Shown here in pieces: positions 1 to 13,629 of a stretch of DNA of 51,391 bases. The notes beneath the pieces were generated by a model. The model made no database searches, was not told the origin of the DNA, and saw only the letters and a list, made by a program, of their open reading frames with translations. The position numbers and the translations under genes were made by a program. Within the stretch, counting starts at the first letter, position 1. Each line of letters opens with the position of its first letter. The stretch is taken from positions 1 through 51,391 of the forward strand of contig QZWS01000007.1 of NCBI GenBank assembly GCA_004114245.1. The letters are read 5' to 3'. The stretch comes from Zoopage sp. CT-All (taxonomy: Eukaryota > Zoopagomycota > Zoopagomycetes > Zoopagales > Zoopagaceae).

Positions 1-57
1 GCAGCCTGTAGCAATGATGACAACAGCTGTCAAGAATGTTTGAGTACTGAGTTTCAT
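1..57 (-). CDS. Secreted F-box-like protein paralogue, N-terminal fragment (cut by window edge)
   Basis: Only the first 19 codons are inside the window. They begin MKLSTQTFLTAVVIIATG, a hydrophobic signal-peptide start that differs by two residues from that of the complete gene at 767-2425. The rest of the gene must lie to the left. The start codon is the one equivalent to the signal-peptide methionine of the complete paralogue. Whether the body is intact cannot be seen. Confidence 0.7.
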   Translation of the reverse strand, partial: MKLSTQTFLTAVVIIATGC

Positions 58-494
58 GTTTCGGAGTTTGGTGTGGAGGAGTTTGTAGAGCTTTGGTGCA
101 GTGATGCTAAAGATCTCAATGGGGCGGTGGATTTTTAGCAAAGGAGAAAAAAGACTGGTGTTCATTTTGCATCTCCGGGACGCAGTTGCCTGGTGTGTAG
201 AGCATGAATGAAAACGATTAACTCTACTTAGACTTCTACATCTGAGCTGGCCATCGTCCAGGAAGAACTCTTACTTAGCCAGCAGCAATGCAACAGCCAT
301 GCTTGTCCTCGCCTTTGATGCTCAACTATCATCCCCATCCTTGCTCGGTCCTATACATCCCTGGCGACTTGGAGGTGAGCACTCAGACGAGCAGCATAGG
401 AGTCGGCCACTTAACGCCCCTGTCCCCTGAACGCGTGCACACAGCCCCTCTGATCACCTGACTTTTTCTGCCAAAAAAAGAAGATGCGCGCTGA
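1..494. repeat. Direct repeat copy A (of 2369-2859)
   Basis: This stretch matches 2369-2859 almost base for base in the same orientation. Copy A begins at or before the window edge. It ends at 494, eleven bases into what is the SYO1 start codon region in copy B; the two copies diverge directly after the shared ATG and next eight bases. About ten substitutions and small indels fall in roughly the first 160 bp, inside and just upstream of the secreted-protein gene. The remaining 330 bp or so looks identical. The simplest reading is a tandem duplication of a unit of about 2.37 kb that carries a secreted-protein gene plus the SYO1 promoter. Confidence 0.95.
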
Positions 495-766
495 GCATGA
501 CTATGTATTGGTATTGCAGTAAAGCCAGTGTGGTATGAAGTAATCATAGTGGTGGGGTGCATGTGCCTTGTAGAAGGGAGAAGTCTGTGCTATATTTCCC
601 GGACGACTATCATTGATGACTGACCATGAAGCTTACCATTTAGCTGTCTGCCTTTACTACTTCATTAAATTTGTTTGCATCACCAGAACACATTCATGTA
701 GGCTAAGCGACATTGTTCTACTCACAACCTAATACCATTGCTCAGATCCATTGCACCGATCTAACA
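495..766. other. Intergenic, 3' of the secreted F-box-like gene
   Basis: No coding signal is visible. The truncated SYO1 start of repeat copy A (ATG at 484) runs only into short non-coding sequence here, so it is a by-product of duplication and not a gene. Confidence 0.6.
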
Positions 767-2425
767 CTACTGCTCAGCAGGCGGCTTCAGAAGCTCTACA
801 AGCTCCTCTTGCATGCGCTTATAGTCTTCTGGGGATGACGATGTCTTCATGGAAATTGTACGTTTTCCGGAGAATAAATTGTTGACATTTTCGGGCCTTG
901 GCCTTGGCGTGTCCCAGTCATCTGCAATTGCTGGCAAAGGTCTATCTGCCTCGACAATAAGAGCCCTTCGATTTGTGAGAGCTCTTGAGTTTGGGTTTGC
1001 ATGCAGGAACCATACCAAGTATTCAATTTTCTCAAGGTCCGCATTTGGGGAAAAGAGTTTGCAGTCTCGCCAGTCTACACTATTGTATCTCTCAATGAGT
1101 GATAAAAGTGCACTGGAATACTTCTGGTCAATCAAGCCCTTTAAAATTGGCCAAATTGCTTTTGGGTTGCGAGTACCAGTAGGATCCTGAGCTTTGCAGA
1201 TCCAATCCCACTTATCGGCTCCAAAATGTGCCAAAGTGTCGCGTTCATTGAATTCGGTACTCCTTGTATGGAGAGCCCAGTAAGCCTCTTCCACATCAAA
1301 TCCAACAATTTCAGCCTGCTTATTCAATATCATTAGGTTCCAGCGCTGTAATCTATCTATCATATGGCGCATCGTATCATTCTCTTTTGCTGAAGTAGTC
1401 TTTGAACGTAGGAATATTTTAAGGCCTGCAGCAAATGCGCCTGTACGAGGGGATAACTCAATGCACTTCTCGAGTCCTTGCTGAAAATCAAATGGATGGT
1501 ATGGGGGCGGATTTTGGGTTTTGCGTGATAGTAAGGCGGTATTTCCAAACTGGGATAATTGAGATAAAAATACATGCCAATGTACCATTTCACTGAGCAT
1601 GGCTTCGGATATTTTAAGTCCACCTTCTTCCTTGGGGACTGCATTATAAGCGAATGCGCACAGAAGGGCAGAAAGATCATCGGCAGAATAGCGTAGCCGA
1701 GCCAGTGCCGTCCCTAGGTTACCTGGAGGGTTGCGGATAAGTTTAGCAAAAGCTACAATGACATCGGTTGTCCATTCTTCTTCTGCACCAATGCCAAGGC
1801 CTGCCGTAACCAGGTTGGAATGACGCTTCATGAATTGCTCAATGGCAGTACGTATGTACGTGTTTGGGACGTTAGACTCATTAGATTTCATGAGAAGAAG
1901 ATTGATAATATCTAGAGGCCGAATAAGGATATTGACATTGGCCACTTGAGTGGGTGAGATGGGCACTTGAGTGGGTGGGATGGCCACTTGAGTGGGCAAG
2001 ATGACCATAAACAGTCCTTTGACAACTGGCTGCTGAGGTAGCAGCTGGGGACCAATGGCAGCAAGGATGTGCTTCAAGGGTACATGGTTGTTTAAATAGG
2101 CGCGCGCAGTTTCAATGAAGTGCTTGATGGCTATGGAGGCTGCCTCCTTGGTTACTGTTGTGGCCGAGTTGTTGTCTTGTGGATCGCCCTGTAACCTTGT
2201 GCGGAGAGTACTAACAGAGTTGGAATACAGCTGCTGCCGAGAATTGCTGTTGGTGCTCATGAGGCTTAAGAAGGATGAGGGGGGCAGGTAGTTGCCAACT
2301 TTGAGGGCAATTTCATTGGGAAGAGGAGGGAGGGGAGAGTTGGGGGGGTGCGAAGCATGGATGCCGCAGCAGCCTGTAGCAATGATGACAACAGCTGTCA
2401 AGTATGCTTGAGTACTGAGTTTCAT
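767..2425 (-). CDS. Secreted protein with F-box-like motif, 552 aa
   Basis: This is a single-exon gene of unknown function. The chosen start gives a clear signal peptide (MKLSTQAYLTAVVIIATG, ending near residue 25 at HAS). An in-frame start 35 codons upstream exists but would bury the signal peptide. Right after the predicted cleavage site comes a Pro-rich linker and LPNEIALKVGNYLPPSS, which fits the start of an F-box (LPxEhhxxhhxxLxxxxh). F-boxes normally act inside cells as Skp1 adaptors, so one behind a signal peptide is odd and would suit a protein delivered into a host. The middle holds a threefold heptad repeat (separate entry). No other domain is recognised. A tandem copy is partly visible at 1-57. 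Confidence 0.75.
   Translation of the reverse strand: MKLSTQAYLTAVVIIATGCCGIHASHPPNSPLPPLPNEIALKVGNYLPPSSFLSLMSTNSNSRQQLYSNSVSTLRTRLQGDPQDNNSATTVTKEAASIAIKHFIETARAYLNNHVPLKHILAAIGPQLLPQQPVVKGLFMVILPTQVAIPPTQVPISPTQVANVNILIRPLDIINLLLMKSNESNVPNTYIRTAIEQFMKRHSNLVTAGLGIGAEEEWTTDVIVAFAKLIRNPPGNLGTALARLRYSADDLSALLCAFAYNAVPKEEGGLKISEAMLSEMVHWHVFLSQLSQFGNTALLSRKTQNPPPYHPFDFQQGLEKCIELSPRTGAFAAGLKIFLRSKTTSAKENDTMRHMIDRLQRWNLMILNKQAEIVGFDVEEAYWALHTRSTEFNERDTLAHFGADKWDWICKAQDPTGTRNPKAIWPILKGLIDQKYSSALLSLIERYNSVDWRDCKLFSPNADLEKIEYLVWFLHANPNSRALTNRRALIVEADRPLPAIADDWDTPRPRPENVNNLFSGKRTISMKTSSSPEDYKRMQEELVELLKPPAEQ
1938..2001 (-). repeat. Threefold 21-bp repeat inside the secreted F-box-like gene
   Basis: Three near-identical 21-bp units encode IxPTQVx three times (AIPPTQVPISPTQVA region). 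This in-frame minisatellite lengthens the protein by heptads and is a likely site of length variation between strains. Confidence 0.8.
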
Positions 2426-2859
2426 GATTGGGAGTTTGGTGTGGAGGAGTTTGTAGAGCTTTGGTGCAGTGATGCTAAGGATCTCAATGGGGCGGTGGAT
2501 TTTTAGCAGGAGAAAAAGACTGGTGTTCATTGTGCATCTCCGGGACGCAGTTGCCTGGTGTGTAGAGCATGAATGAAAACGATTAACTCTACTTAGACTT
2601 CTACATCTGAGCTGGCCATCGTCCAGGAAGAACTCTTACTTAGCCAGCAGCAATGCAACAGCCATGCTTGTCCTCGCCTTTGATGCTCAACTATCATCCC
2701 CATCCTTGCTCGGTCCTATACATCCCTGGCGACTTGGAGGTGAGCACTCAGACGAGCAGCATAGGAGTCGGCCACTTAACGCCCCTGTCCCCTGAACGCG
2801 TGCACACAGCCCCTCTGATCACCTGACTTTTTCTGCCAAAAAAAGAAGATGCGCGCTGA
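2369..2859. repeat. Direct repeat copy B, containing the SYO1 / secreted-gene divergent promoter
   Basis: This is the second copy of the repeat at 1-494. It spans the 5' end of the complete secreted F-box-like gene, the whole 423-bp divergent intergenic region (2426-2848) and the first 11 bases of the SYO1 coding sequence. The breakpoint lies inside the SYO1 reading frame, which shows that the duplication copied the shared promoter but left only one SYO1 gene in this window. Confidence 0.95.
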
Positions 2860-5353
2860 ATCTGCCCACAAGCTGGCCCGAGCACAGCGCCTGCACCGCG
2901 ATGCGCCTCTCCCCTCCACGATCACCCCGGCGTCTGCTTCCGCGGAGGAGCAGACCCCGCTGGTTGACCGTCTCGGCGCTGCGGACCCCGCAGACCGGGC
3001 CTGGGCCTGTGTCTCCGCCGCGCACATCCTCCTGCACGCCTCCCCAAAAGCCCGTCGCGCGTTGCTGCATCGCGGGTTACTGATGGCTGCGCTCGTTCCG
3101 TGCTTAAGGGATGCGGAGGCTTCGGTGGCCGTGGAGGCGCTGAATGCGCTGCGATGTCTGGCGCTCACCGGAGGCGCCGATGCCGTGGCGGATATCGTGC
3201 ACAAGGGAAAGGCATTGGTGCCGATCGCCACACATGTGCTGCAGCGGCTGAATGCGTCGATCTCTTCCATGCTACAACGCGGGAAGCAAGCAGAGGCTGG
3301 TGAGATGGATGCCGAGACAACGTGGACGATGGCGCTACGCGTGCTGCACCTCCTGCACCACCTCTGCGACGCGAATCCTGCCATTCGCGCGGTCATCTTC
3401 CAGGAGCACCCGGATTTGGTTGCGTTTACTCTCGATGTTGCTCTCGCGGGACAGGAATCCCAGGACAGCGTTCCCGGGAATGTTGCCCTGGCTGCCGCGC
3501 ATGCCCTCGACGTGCTCATCGTTCCGTGCACCATCCAGACAAGGAATGAGTTTGCTGCTCGCGGGTCTGCCGCTCGCGATTCCGTTCGTGAATGGATCAA
3601 CACCGAGAGTGGGCGGCTCGCTGGGCTTGTCCGATGCCTAGGGATCGCGCTCAAGCCATCAGAATTGGAGCAGACTAATGGCAACATGGAGGTCGAGGTT
3701 AGCAACGGGTCCGCTGTCAAGCAAGCAAGGCATAACAATCGCCTTGAAAAACAAATCGAGGACGCCCGAGATCGATCCTTTGCCCAGGTTATGATTGCTG
3801 GGTTGACATGGCGACTCCGCAAGTACATTGCGCGGTCACAAAACATTTCGGATCGCAAGGCTGCATTGCAAGAGATTCATGCCCGCGTGCAGCATGTATT
3901 GACCTCGTCGGTAGTTGCGTCCGCCGCTAGTACAATACTCACTTCAGCTACTACCGTGATTGCGTCATCTGTTCCAAGCACCGTGGCATCTACCGAACAG
4001 GACATGACCGACGGGGATACGCTCGAAATCGATCCCACAGAATCGGACAAGGATGCCCCTCTTCGTGATATCGAGCGTCGGTGCCTGCGTGTCCAGGTGT
4101 TGCTCGAGATTCTTGCTGATATCCTAGCAAAGGGCGGTGTAAACACGAGCGATGGATTGCCAGCTGCTGATGAGAGCGCCGCCAAGAACGATGCTTCGGA
4201 TTCGGACGCTGACGATGCTGGTTGGGAGGACCAGGAAGACGAGAATGACACTACAGAGCCGCTAATGGATGATGAAGATGACGATGACAATGATGCAGAG
4301 AACGAGGCTGAATCGGAGGCTGAAAAGAACGACGAGGAACATCTGGCCGATCTGGAAGCTCTTCGGGAGAATGGTGCCGGAGATACCGACATGTGGGCAT
4401 CGCGCATGCTTGCCGAGCAGCGTGATGACGGCCAGGAAATGAGCAATTTGCTCCGTAGCCTGGTTCAGCTCGCCACGCCATCGCTTCTTGATCAGCCGCT
4501 ATCTGAGGCCGAGATTGTGGATGCCCGATCGGACGCTATGCGCGCTATCCATGGCCTGCATGTTCGCGCTGCTGGATGTCTGACCAACCTATTACTGCCA
4601 TGGTCGATGTCATCGCCCGATGCAACATCAGCGTCATGGCTGACCGCCGCAACTGTCGCAGAACTATGGAACTGGGTGTTGGCTACAGTGGAACGCGTTG
4701 CCGTCGCAGCCGTCAATTCTGGCTCGCCAGCCAATGTCGAGCTGCTAGACTCGATGACCAGTATCGCCTGGACGCTGTCCCGTGGCACCCGCGGTCAACT
4801 GGTAAACCACTGTGAAAGGTACAGAAGCCATATTAACGCGTTTTAGGACGTATCGGACGCTGTCGTGAACGGCTGGATACAGCTCTTTGACAGCCTATCA
4901 GCAAGGATACTGTCAACGAGTGAGGGCGGCGAGGACCCGGTTGCTGCCAAGATGCTCGGCCTTCTTGGTTCTCTTGCGCAGCCGCACCCTGGCCACATCG
5001 AACGCAATCGTGCTATTGGCCGCGTACTTTTATCTGCTGCCGAGCAGCATCTCAAGGCGGCACAGCAGCAGGGAGGCGCTATTGCATCGGGGGCATGCTT
5101 GGCCGAGGCGCTCGATGCTGTGTTCGACGTGTACGACGACGCGGCTAAGGACTACGATTTGACCGTGTTCGTCCAGGAAGGATTCCTTGCTCGTCTGAAC
5201 GCGATGGTGATGGATGTAAAACGGGCGACGCGTCGCGTGGACAAGCGCCGACACGCGGAGCTCCGCCAGCGGATGGATGCGGCAGCCGCCAACCTGTCCG
5301 CATTCGTACGTTACAAGACGCAGGAGGCACGAACTGCATATGGGACACGCTAA
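2849..5353 (+). CDS. SYO1: Symportin Syo1 / HEATR3 homologue (5S RNP import adaptor), 819 aa
   Basis: Syo1 binds newly made uL18 and uL5 together and carries them into the nucleus with a karyopherin for 5S RNP assembly. The N-terminal part is alpha-helical armadillo/HEAT-like (about residues 30-140, with an ALNALRCLALTGG helix typical of the family). A long Asp/Glu-rich loop (about residues 445-510) matches the acidic insertion of yeast Syo1, and HEAT-like helices follow to the C-terminus. Two exons, 2849-4801 and 4847-5353, are joined by a 45-nt phase-0 intron (GTAAAC...TTTTAG, branch ATTAAC). Without splicing the frame stops at once. The strongly basic N-terminal tail of animal HEATR3 is not obvious here. 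It ends 57 bp from the convergent eL28 gene. Confidence 0.85.
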
Positions 5354-5410
5354 AAATACACGCTCATGACCATGAATATGACAGCGAGAGTGTATTCGAG
5401 TTAGCAACAC

Positions 5411-5887
5411 CTAGTCCATCGCCACCAGTTCAGCGGGCGCCGTAGCCTTGGCAGCCTTAGCCTTCTTCAGCGCACGGCGTCCCAGCTTGCGCTTAGGGCT
5501 CTCCTTCACCTTGCGCTGCGACAGAATCGTCTTTGACAGCCTCGCGAGCGCGGGCTTGAGTAAGTCAGGTCGGTAGGCTTCAATCTGCGCGGCCAAAGCC
5601 CTCGCGGCATGCCTCGGGCCAGTGCGCACGGGCAGGCTGCTCTTGACGAAGCGCGACTCCATCTTGAGCTGCGACACGCGCTGGCGCTCCAAAGTGAGCG
5701 TGGCACCGCCGGCGGCGACCGGGGCAATGGCGACGGTGCGCGTCTGAGCAAGGCCCGAGTCACGGAAGGTGTTGAGGCGACGCAGATTGTTTGCCTCACG
5801 CGAGAAAGTGCGGTGGATGTTGCGGCGGCGCACGAGGAAGGACGAGTTGTCCTTGATGAGCATCCAGGTGAGATCGGCGGACGCCAT
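5411..5887 (-). CDS. RPL28: 60S ribosomal protein eL28, 158 aa
   Basis: The N-terminus SADLTWMLIKDNSSFLVRR and the RREANNL/NTFRDSGL region match eL28 of animals and fungi, and a basic Lys/Arg/Ala-rich tail ends the protein. eL28 is a large-subunit protein that Saccharomyces cerevisiae has lost but most other eukaryotes keep. It is intronless here, unusual for a ribosomal protein gene among so many intron-rich neighbours. The start is the ATG directly before SADLTW. Confidence 0.92.
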   Translation of the reverse strand: MASADLTWMLIKDNSSFLVRRRNIHRTFSREANNLRRLNTFRDSGLAQTRTVAIAPVAAGGATLTLERQRVSQLKMESRFVKSSLPVRTGPRHAARALAAQIEAYRPDLLKPALARLSKTILSQRKVKESPKRKLGRRALKKAKAAKATAPAELVAMD

Positions 5888-5976
5888 GGCGGGCTTGTGG
5901 CAAGAGGAGGCGAAAAGCAGGCTGGCAGGGCCTGTTGCCAGGGGTTGGACTGTTGCGTGGAATACTGTACATTGCC

Positions 5977-7778
5977 CTACCGCTTGCTCTCCCGCATTTC
6001 CCGCGCTCGCTGTACCGCCGCGTCTATATCCAGCTCGGGAAGGCGCAGCAGTGCCGTGCAGATCTCCGACTGCTCCAGTTCCTCCAGCATCTCCCGGCAC
6101 TGCTTCAGAATGGATATGCAGACGTTCAGGTGGAGATCCAGCGAGCCACCATTGCCAAGCTCGCTGCCTTCGGGCGCCGGCCCCGCCTCGGCGAGGTACG
6201 TATCCCACAACCGCAGCACACACCGTGGCGGGAGCTCCCGGGCCAAAAGGTACCGCAGCCAGCTGGTTGCCCATTCCTTGATGTCCACCTCTTCTTCCTC
6301 AAAATACGCATAGAGCTCAGGGACTTGGGTGCGGAACATGGTAAGGAATTGGGCGAGCCGCATAGCCAGCGGCTGCGCGTAGAACCAGTCATCCAGCATT
6401 CCTGTCAGCCGATCCAGGCACCAGTACAGCTCCCACTCCCAGCGCAGCCCGGCGCGAATTAGAACAAGAATCAGCTGCGCAATGCCGCCAATGCTTGCTG
6501 TGGCGCCGCTGCAATCCGAGGACAATCCAATGCGCGGCCCAGAAGCACGGCGCAGAGGGAACGAGGCGCCCATTGCAACACGGTACGCATCAGGCGAGAC
6601 CTCGGGACCGCCAAACATGGACTCGGTGTCCTGGTTCTCGTTTGAATACACCGCAATGATGCGAGCCAACGCATGTCCGAGCTTTTCATCGTCATCAACG
6701 TCTATTCTCATCCATTCATCCTCCGGCGCTGCGTCTGCCTCGTCATTGAACAGTTCCGCAAAGTCGGCCAGAATCCGCAAGCCATCGGTGCTGGTCCGGC
6801 GGCTGCAGACAGAGCTCGGGCTCTCTGTGCTGCCCACCCCTGTGGCAGCGGCCAACGGAACGACGTCTGCAACCACCTCGTTTGTCGCTGCCGACAGGAT
6901 ATCCGCCGCCGGAGACGCCGACTCTGCCACCATCTCGTCCCATCCAGCGACATCGGAGCTTCGCAGTGTTGCATACAGTGCATCTGGTGCTACTGCTGGG
7001 GTCGGCTCAACTAGCTCCTGGTCGCCCGTGCTAGGACTGGATGCATGCCGTTGGTCATTGCGGCGCTGAAATCTCGGGATATGGTTCCCGGTGGCTGTGA
7101 TGCCTGGCACCCGGTTGCGCGAACGAAAGCGCTGAACGGCGCGCTGGATCTCAGGCGACACCCGGGGCTTGCTCGTCGACTTGGCTGGCGCGTTCCCGGG
7201 GCGCGCTGACGTGCTGGCCGAGAAGACATCCACGTCCTCGTGACCACTATAGCTATTGGAGCCAGGGTATCCCAGGGTGGAGAAGGAGGCTGCAAAGCCG
7301 TGAGAGGATGGGGCGGCTGTAGGCGGGGCGGATGCGCGGAGATGAAGCGCTTTGTAGGCGCTGACCAACTGCCGGCGATGTTCGCTGCGGCGTTGTAAGC
7401 CCAAAGACGGGGACTCCACCCCAAGCAGCAGCTTCCAAACGATCTTGCCAAGAGTGAGATATGCAATGGATGGTATAGGATGGCGCCTACCGGACGCAGG
7501 CTTCTCGGGATGCCGCCCTGAGCCAGCTCGCCCAATTTGAGCAAGCCAATCGTTCCATGGCTCTCCCTGGCCAGATCCTCAGCATATTCGGCGCCTTCGG
7601 AAATGGGTCCAGCGGCCTGTGGACGCAGCACGGCGATGAACTCATCGATTCGTCGCTTGACCCCAACATCCGCCGTCCTCTCCCCGTCCTTCCGGTGCTG
7701 CCCGTCGGTAGACGCCGACATGGATCCGGACGAGGTCGCGCGGTGTGGTATGCAAGGAAAAGATGCTTCGCTGTTCAT
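5977..7778 (-). CDS. TBC (RabGAP-like) domain protein, Gyp1/TBC1D22-type, probably without GAP fingers
   Basis: Two exons (7778-7491 and 7443-5977) are joined by a 47-nt phase-0 intron. The splice restores the classic TBC opening GIPRSLRPIVWKLLLG. The C-terminal half continues with the TBC helices, including FYAQP and LLARELPPRCVLRLWDTYL, closest to Gyp1/TBC1D22. TBC proteins switch off Rab GTPases with an arginine finger (IxxDxxR) and a glutamine finger (YxQG). Here the first site reads RIDVDDDEK and the second is missing after a helix like LARIIAVYSNENQ. About 170 residues of low-complexity sequence split the domain. The start could instead be the inner ATG at 7721. It is 584 aa from the first start. 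Confidence 0.75.
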
Positions 7779-7944
7779 TCCGGCAGGTTATGCCTGCATG
7801 TCCACGGGGCTGATGTGCTGGCGATTTGTTGAAGTGATTTTGTGCCTGCCCGATCAATTGGGAGCCACGCTTGGGGGGCTGGTGCAGGAGACGCGACTTG
7901 GCCCTGGACAATCAAAGCATGGTACTGGATGTATTTATCAATGC

Positions 7945-8568
7945 TCAGTCCCGTCGTCCGCGATCTGCCGCGTTGCCGTCGCCGACCGTCGGCACCGAAT
8001 ACGCCTTCTTGCCTACCGAAAACGGCACATACTTGTACTTGACCATGTGCTTGATCTGCCTCTTCATGGTGACGAACACCAGGACGAGGAAGTACATGAG
8101 GAGGATGGGCCAGAACACGGGAATGTCGAGGGCATTGAACGCGGTGCAGAACAGGGCCACCATGGTCGCCTTTGTCGCGGCCAGCCAGAATTTAAACTCG
8201 GGCAGGCGTCTAATAAACGGGCGGAATTCCTCGTCGTTTCGTTGCGGCAGCGGCGGCAGCTCGCCATCCAGCGCCTCCATGCTCTCGAGATCGGTCATGT
8301 CGGGCGCCGCCTCAAACTTTGGCTGGAGGAAGGCCAGGAACAGCGACAGAAGGTATATCGCGTGTGCGTAGCAGATTATGTACCAGCCGTGGGATACGAA
8401 GATGCGGAGGAGGAAGGTGAGGAGGAGGGCGGAGAAGGCGGTCCAGCGCGCGGCCAGGTGCGGCGTGACGCGGTCCAGCAGGACCTGGTACCGCTGCTCC
8501 GCGTAGTGCAAGTATACTCGGAATGTGGACGAGTCGTCGTCGGCGTGGCCGTTGATGCTGCTGGACAT
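7945..8568 (-). CDS. RER1: Rer1, Golgi-to-ER retrieval receptor, 207 aa
   Basis: Rer1 sits in the early Golgi membrane and returns escaped ER membrane proteins through COPI. Family signatures are plain: four hydrophobic segments, EFRPFIRRLPEFKFW before segment three, and MKRQIKHMVKYKYVPFSVGK after segment four. The N-terminus carries the usual YQVLLDRVTPHLAARW stretch. It is a single exon of typical length. It shares a 570-bp divergent intergenic region with the CBP4-like gene. Confidence 0.95.
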   Translation of the reverse strand: MSSSINGHADDDSSTFRVYLHYAEQRYQVLLDRVTPHLAARWTAFSALLLTFLLRIFVSHGWYIICYAHAIYLLSLFLAFLQPKFEAAPDMTDLESMEALDGELPPLPQRNDEEFRPFIRRLPEFKFWLAATKATMVALFCTAFNALDIPVFWPILLMYFLVLVFVTMKRQIKHMVKYKYVPFSVGKKAYSVPTVGDGNAADRGRRD

Positions 8569-9138
8569 GGCGCGCAGGCGTTGGTCCTCGGATGGCTGAT
8601 GATTGCGTGGATGCTATCGGAAAACGATGTGATCTAGGCGGACTTGTTGTGTAAGATGTGTTCAGGGTGTGGAATTTCAGTATTTGTCGGGAGTCAAGTT
8701 GTGTTTGCTCTCCTTTACACTGCTGGATAGCTCGTATTGATGCTAAGGCCCAATACAGGCATTGCACTCTATACTGCTGGATTACCAATGCTGCATCATC
8801 ACCTTGATGACATCTTTGTTCTTCTGGCTTCTGTTGGGTTCCAGGCTGTTGAGTCTGACGAAGTTGTCACTCTTATGCATTGTGGTGGTGTCAATCAAAT
8901 GTAGTATGAAGCTATCAAGACTTACTTCCAATTGCACTACGAAGCAATGCTTGTGATAGGAGGGAAATGCTGTGCATTATAAGTTGTATGTAGACCACAT
9001 ACATTACTGCACTTTCCTAATATCATTATTGGGACTCTACACTGACATCATACACCATGTTGACCAGCATATCTACAGACTCGATGATCCGGGATGCGCC
9101 TCCAGAATGATGTCACCAACCCACAGCCATAACCCGAG
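8569..9138. other. Divergent intergenic region RER1 / CBP4-like
   Basis: At 570 bp this is long for the housekeeping block and AT-richer than its flanks. I see no gene or RNA in it. A short imperfect repeat (CACTGCTGGAT near 8717 and TACTGCTGGAT near 8771) is the only internal structure noticed. Confidence 0.5.
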
Positions 9139-9426
9139 ATGGCATCCCACCGAACGCGGATGACCATCGGATACGCGGCCGCCGCCGGCATCGTCCTCTT
9201 TGGCTATGTGCTGATGAAGAAGACGGCTCCGACGGAGGAGAGCATTCGGCGGGCGATTGCGGGCCGCGAAGGCGCAAGTCCGCGGGGCGAGGCCGCAGCG
9301 CAGCTGCGAAACGCAGAGGTGTTGCGACAGATCCGCGCCAATGCGTATTCAGATCGTCCGGCCTGGGATGTGCGCATGGATATTGACAAGATAGAAAAGG
9401 CCGGGCAGGGCGAGACGCGGAGGTGA
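9139..9426 (+). CDS. CBP4: Cbp4-like cytochrome bc1 assembly factor, 95 aa
   Basis: Cbp4 is a small inner-membrane protein needed to assemble cytochrome b into complex III. This ORF has one N-terminal membrane helix (about residues 9-27), then TAPTEESIRRAI, a charged helix and SDRPAWDV. That order matches fungal Cbp4 (TPTEEEL, acidic/basic helix, SDKPIW). Length fits the shorter members of the family. It ends 50 bp before the convergent TFB1M stop codon. Other single-helix respiratory assembly factors look similar at this length. Confidence 0.6.
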   Translation: MASHRTRMTIGYAAAAGIVLFGYVLMKKTAPTEESIRRAIAGREGASPRGEAAAQLRNAEVLRQIRANAYSDRPAWDVRMDIDKIEKAGQGETRR

Positions 9427-9476
9427 GGCTGGCTCGGGTGCACCTCGACGGCTCATCGCGTGATTGATCTGTGTAA

Positions 9477-13590
<4,114 letters not shown>

Positions 13591-13629
13591 CGATGTCGGC
13601 CTTGTCAATGTAACTTTTACATTGTTGGT

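Noticed and set aside
2426-2530. Upstream in-frame start for the secreted F-box-like protein
   Set aside because: It would place 35 residues before a perfect signal peptide; I treat it as leader sequence.
2776-3858. Long open frame antisense to SYO1
   Set aside because: Cys/Ser/Arg-rich nonsense composition opposite a well-supported conserved gene.
7537-8637. 366-codon open frame opposite RER1 and the TBC gene
   Set aside because: It spans two supported genes on the other strand and shows no domain or signal.
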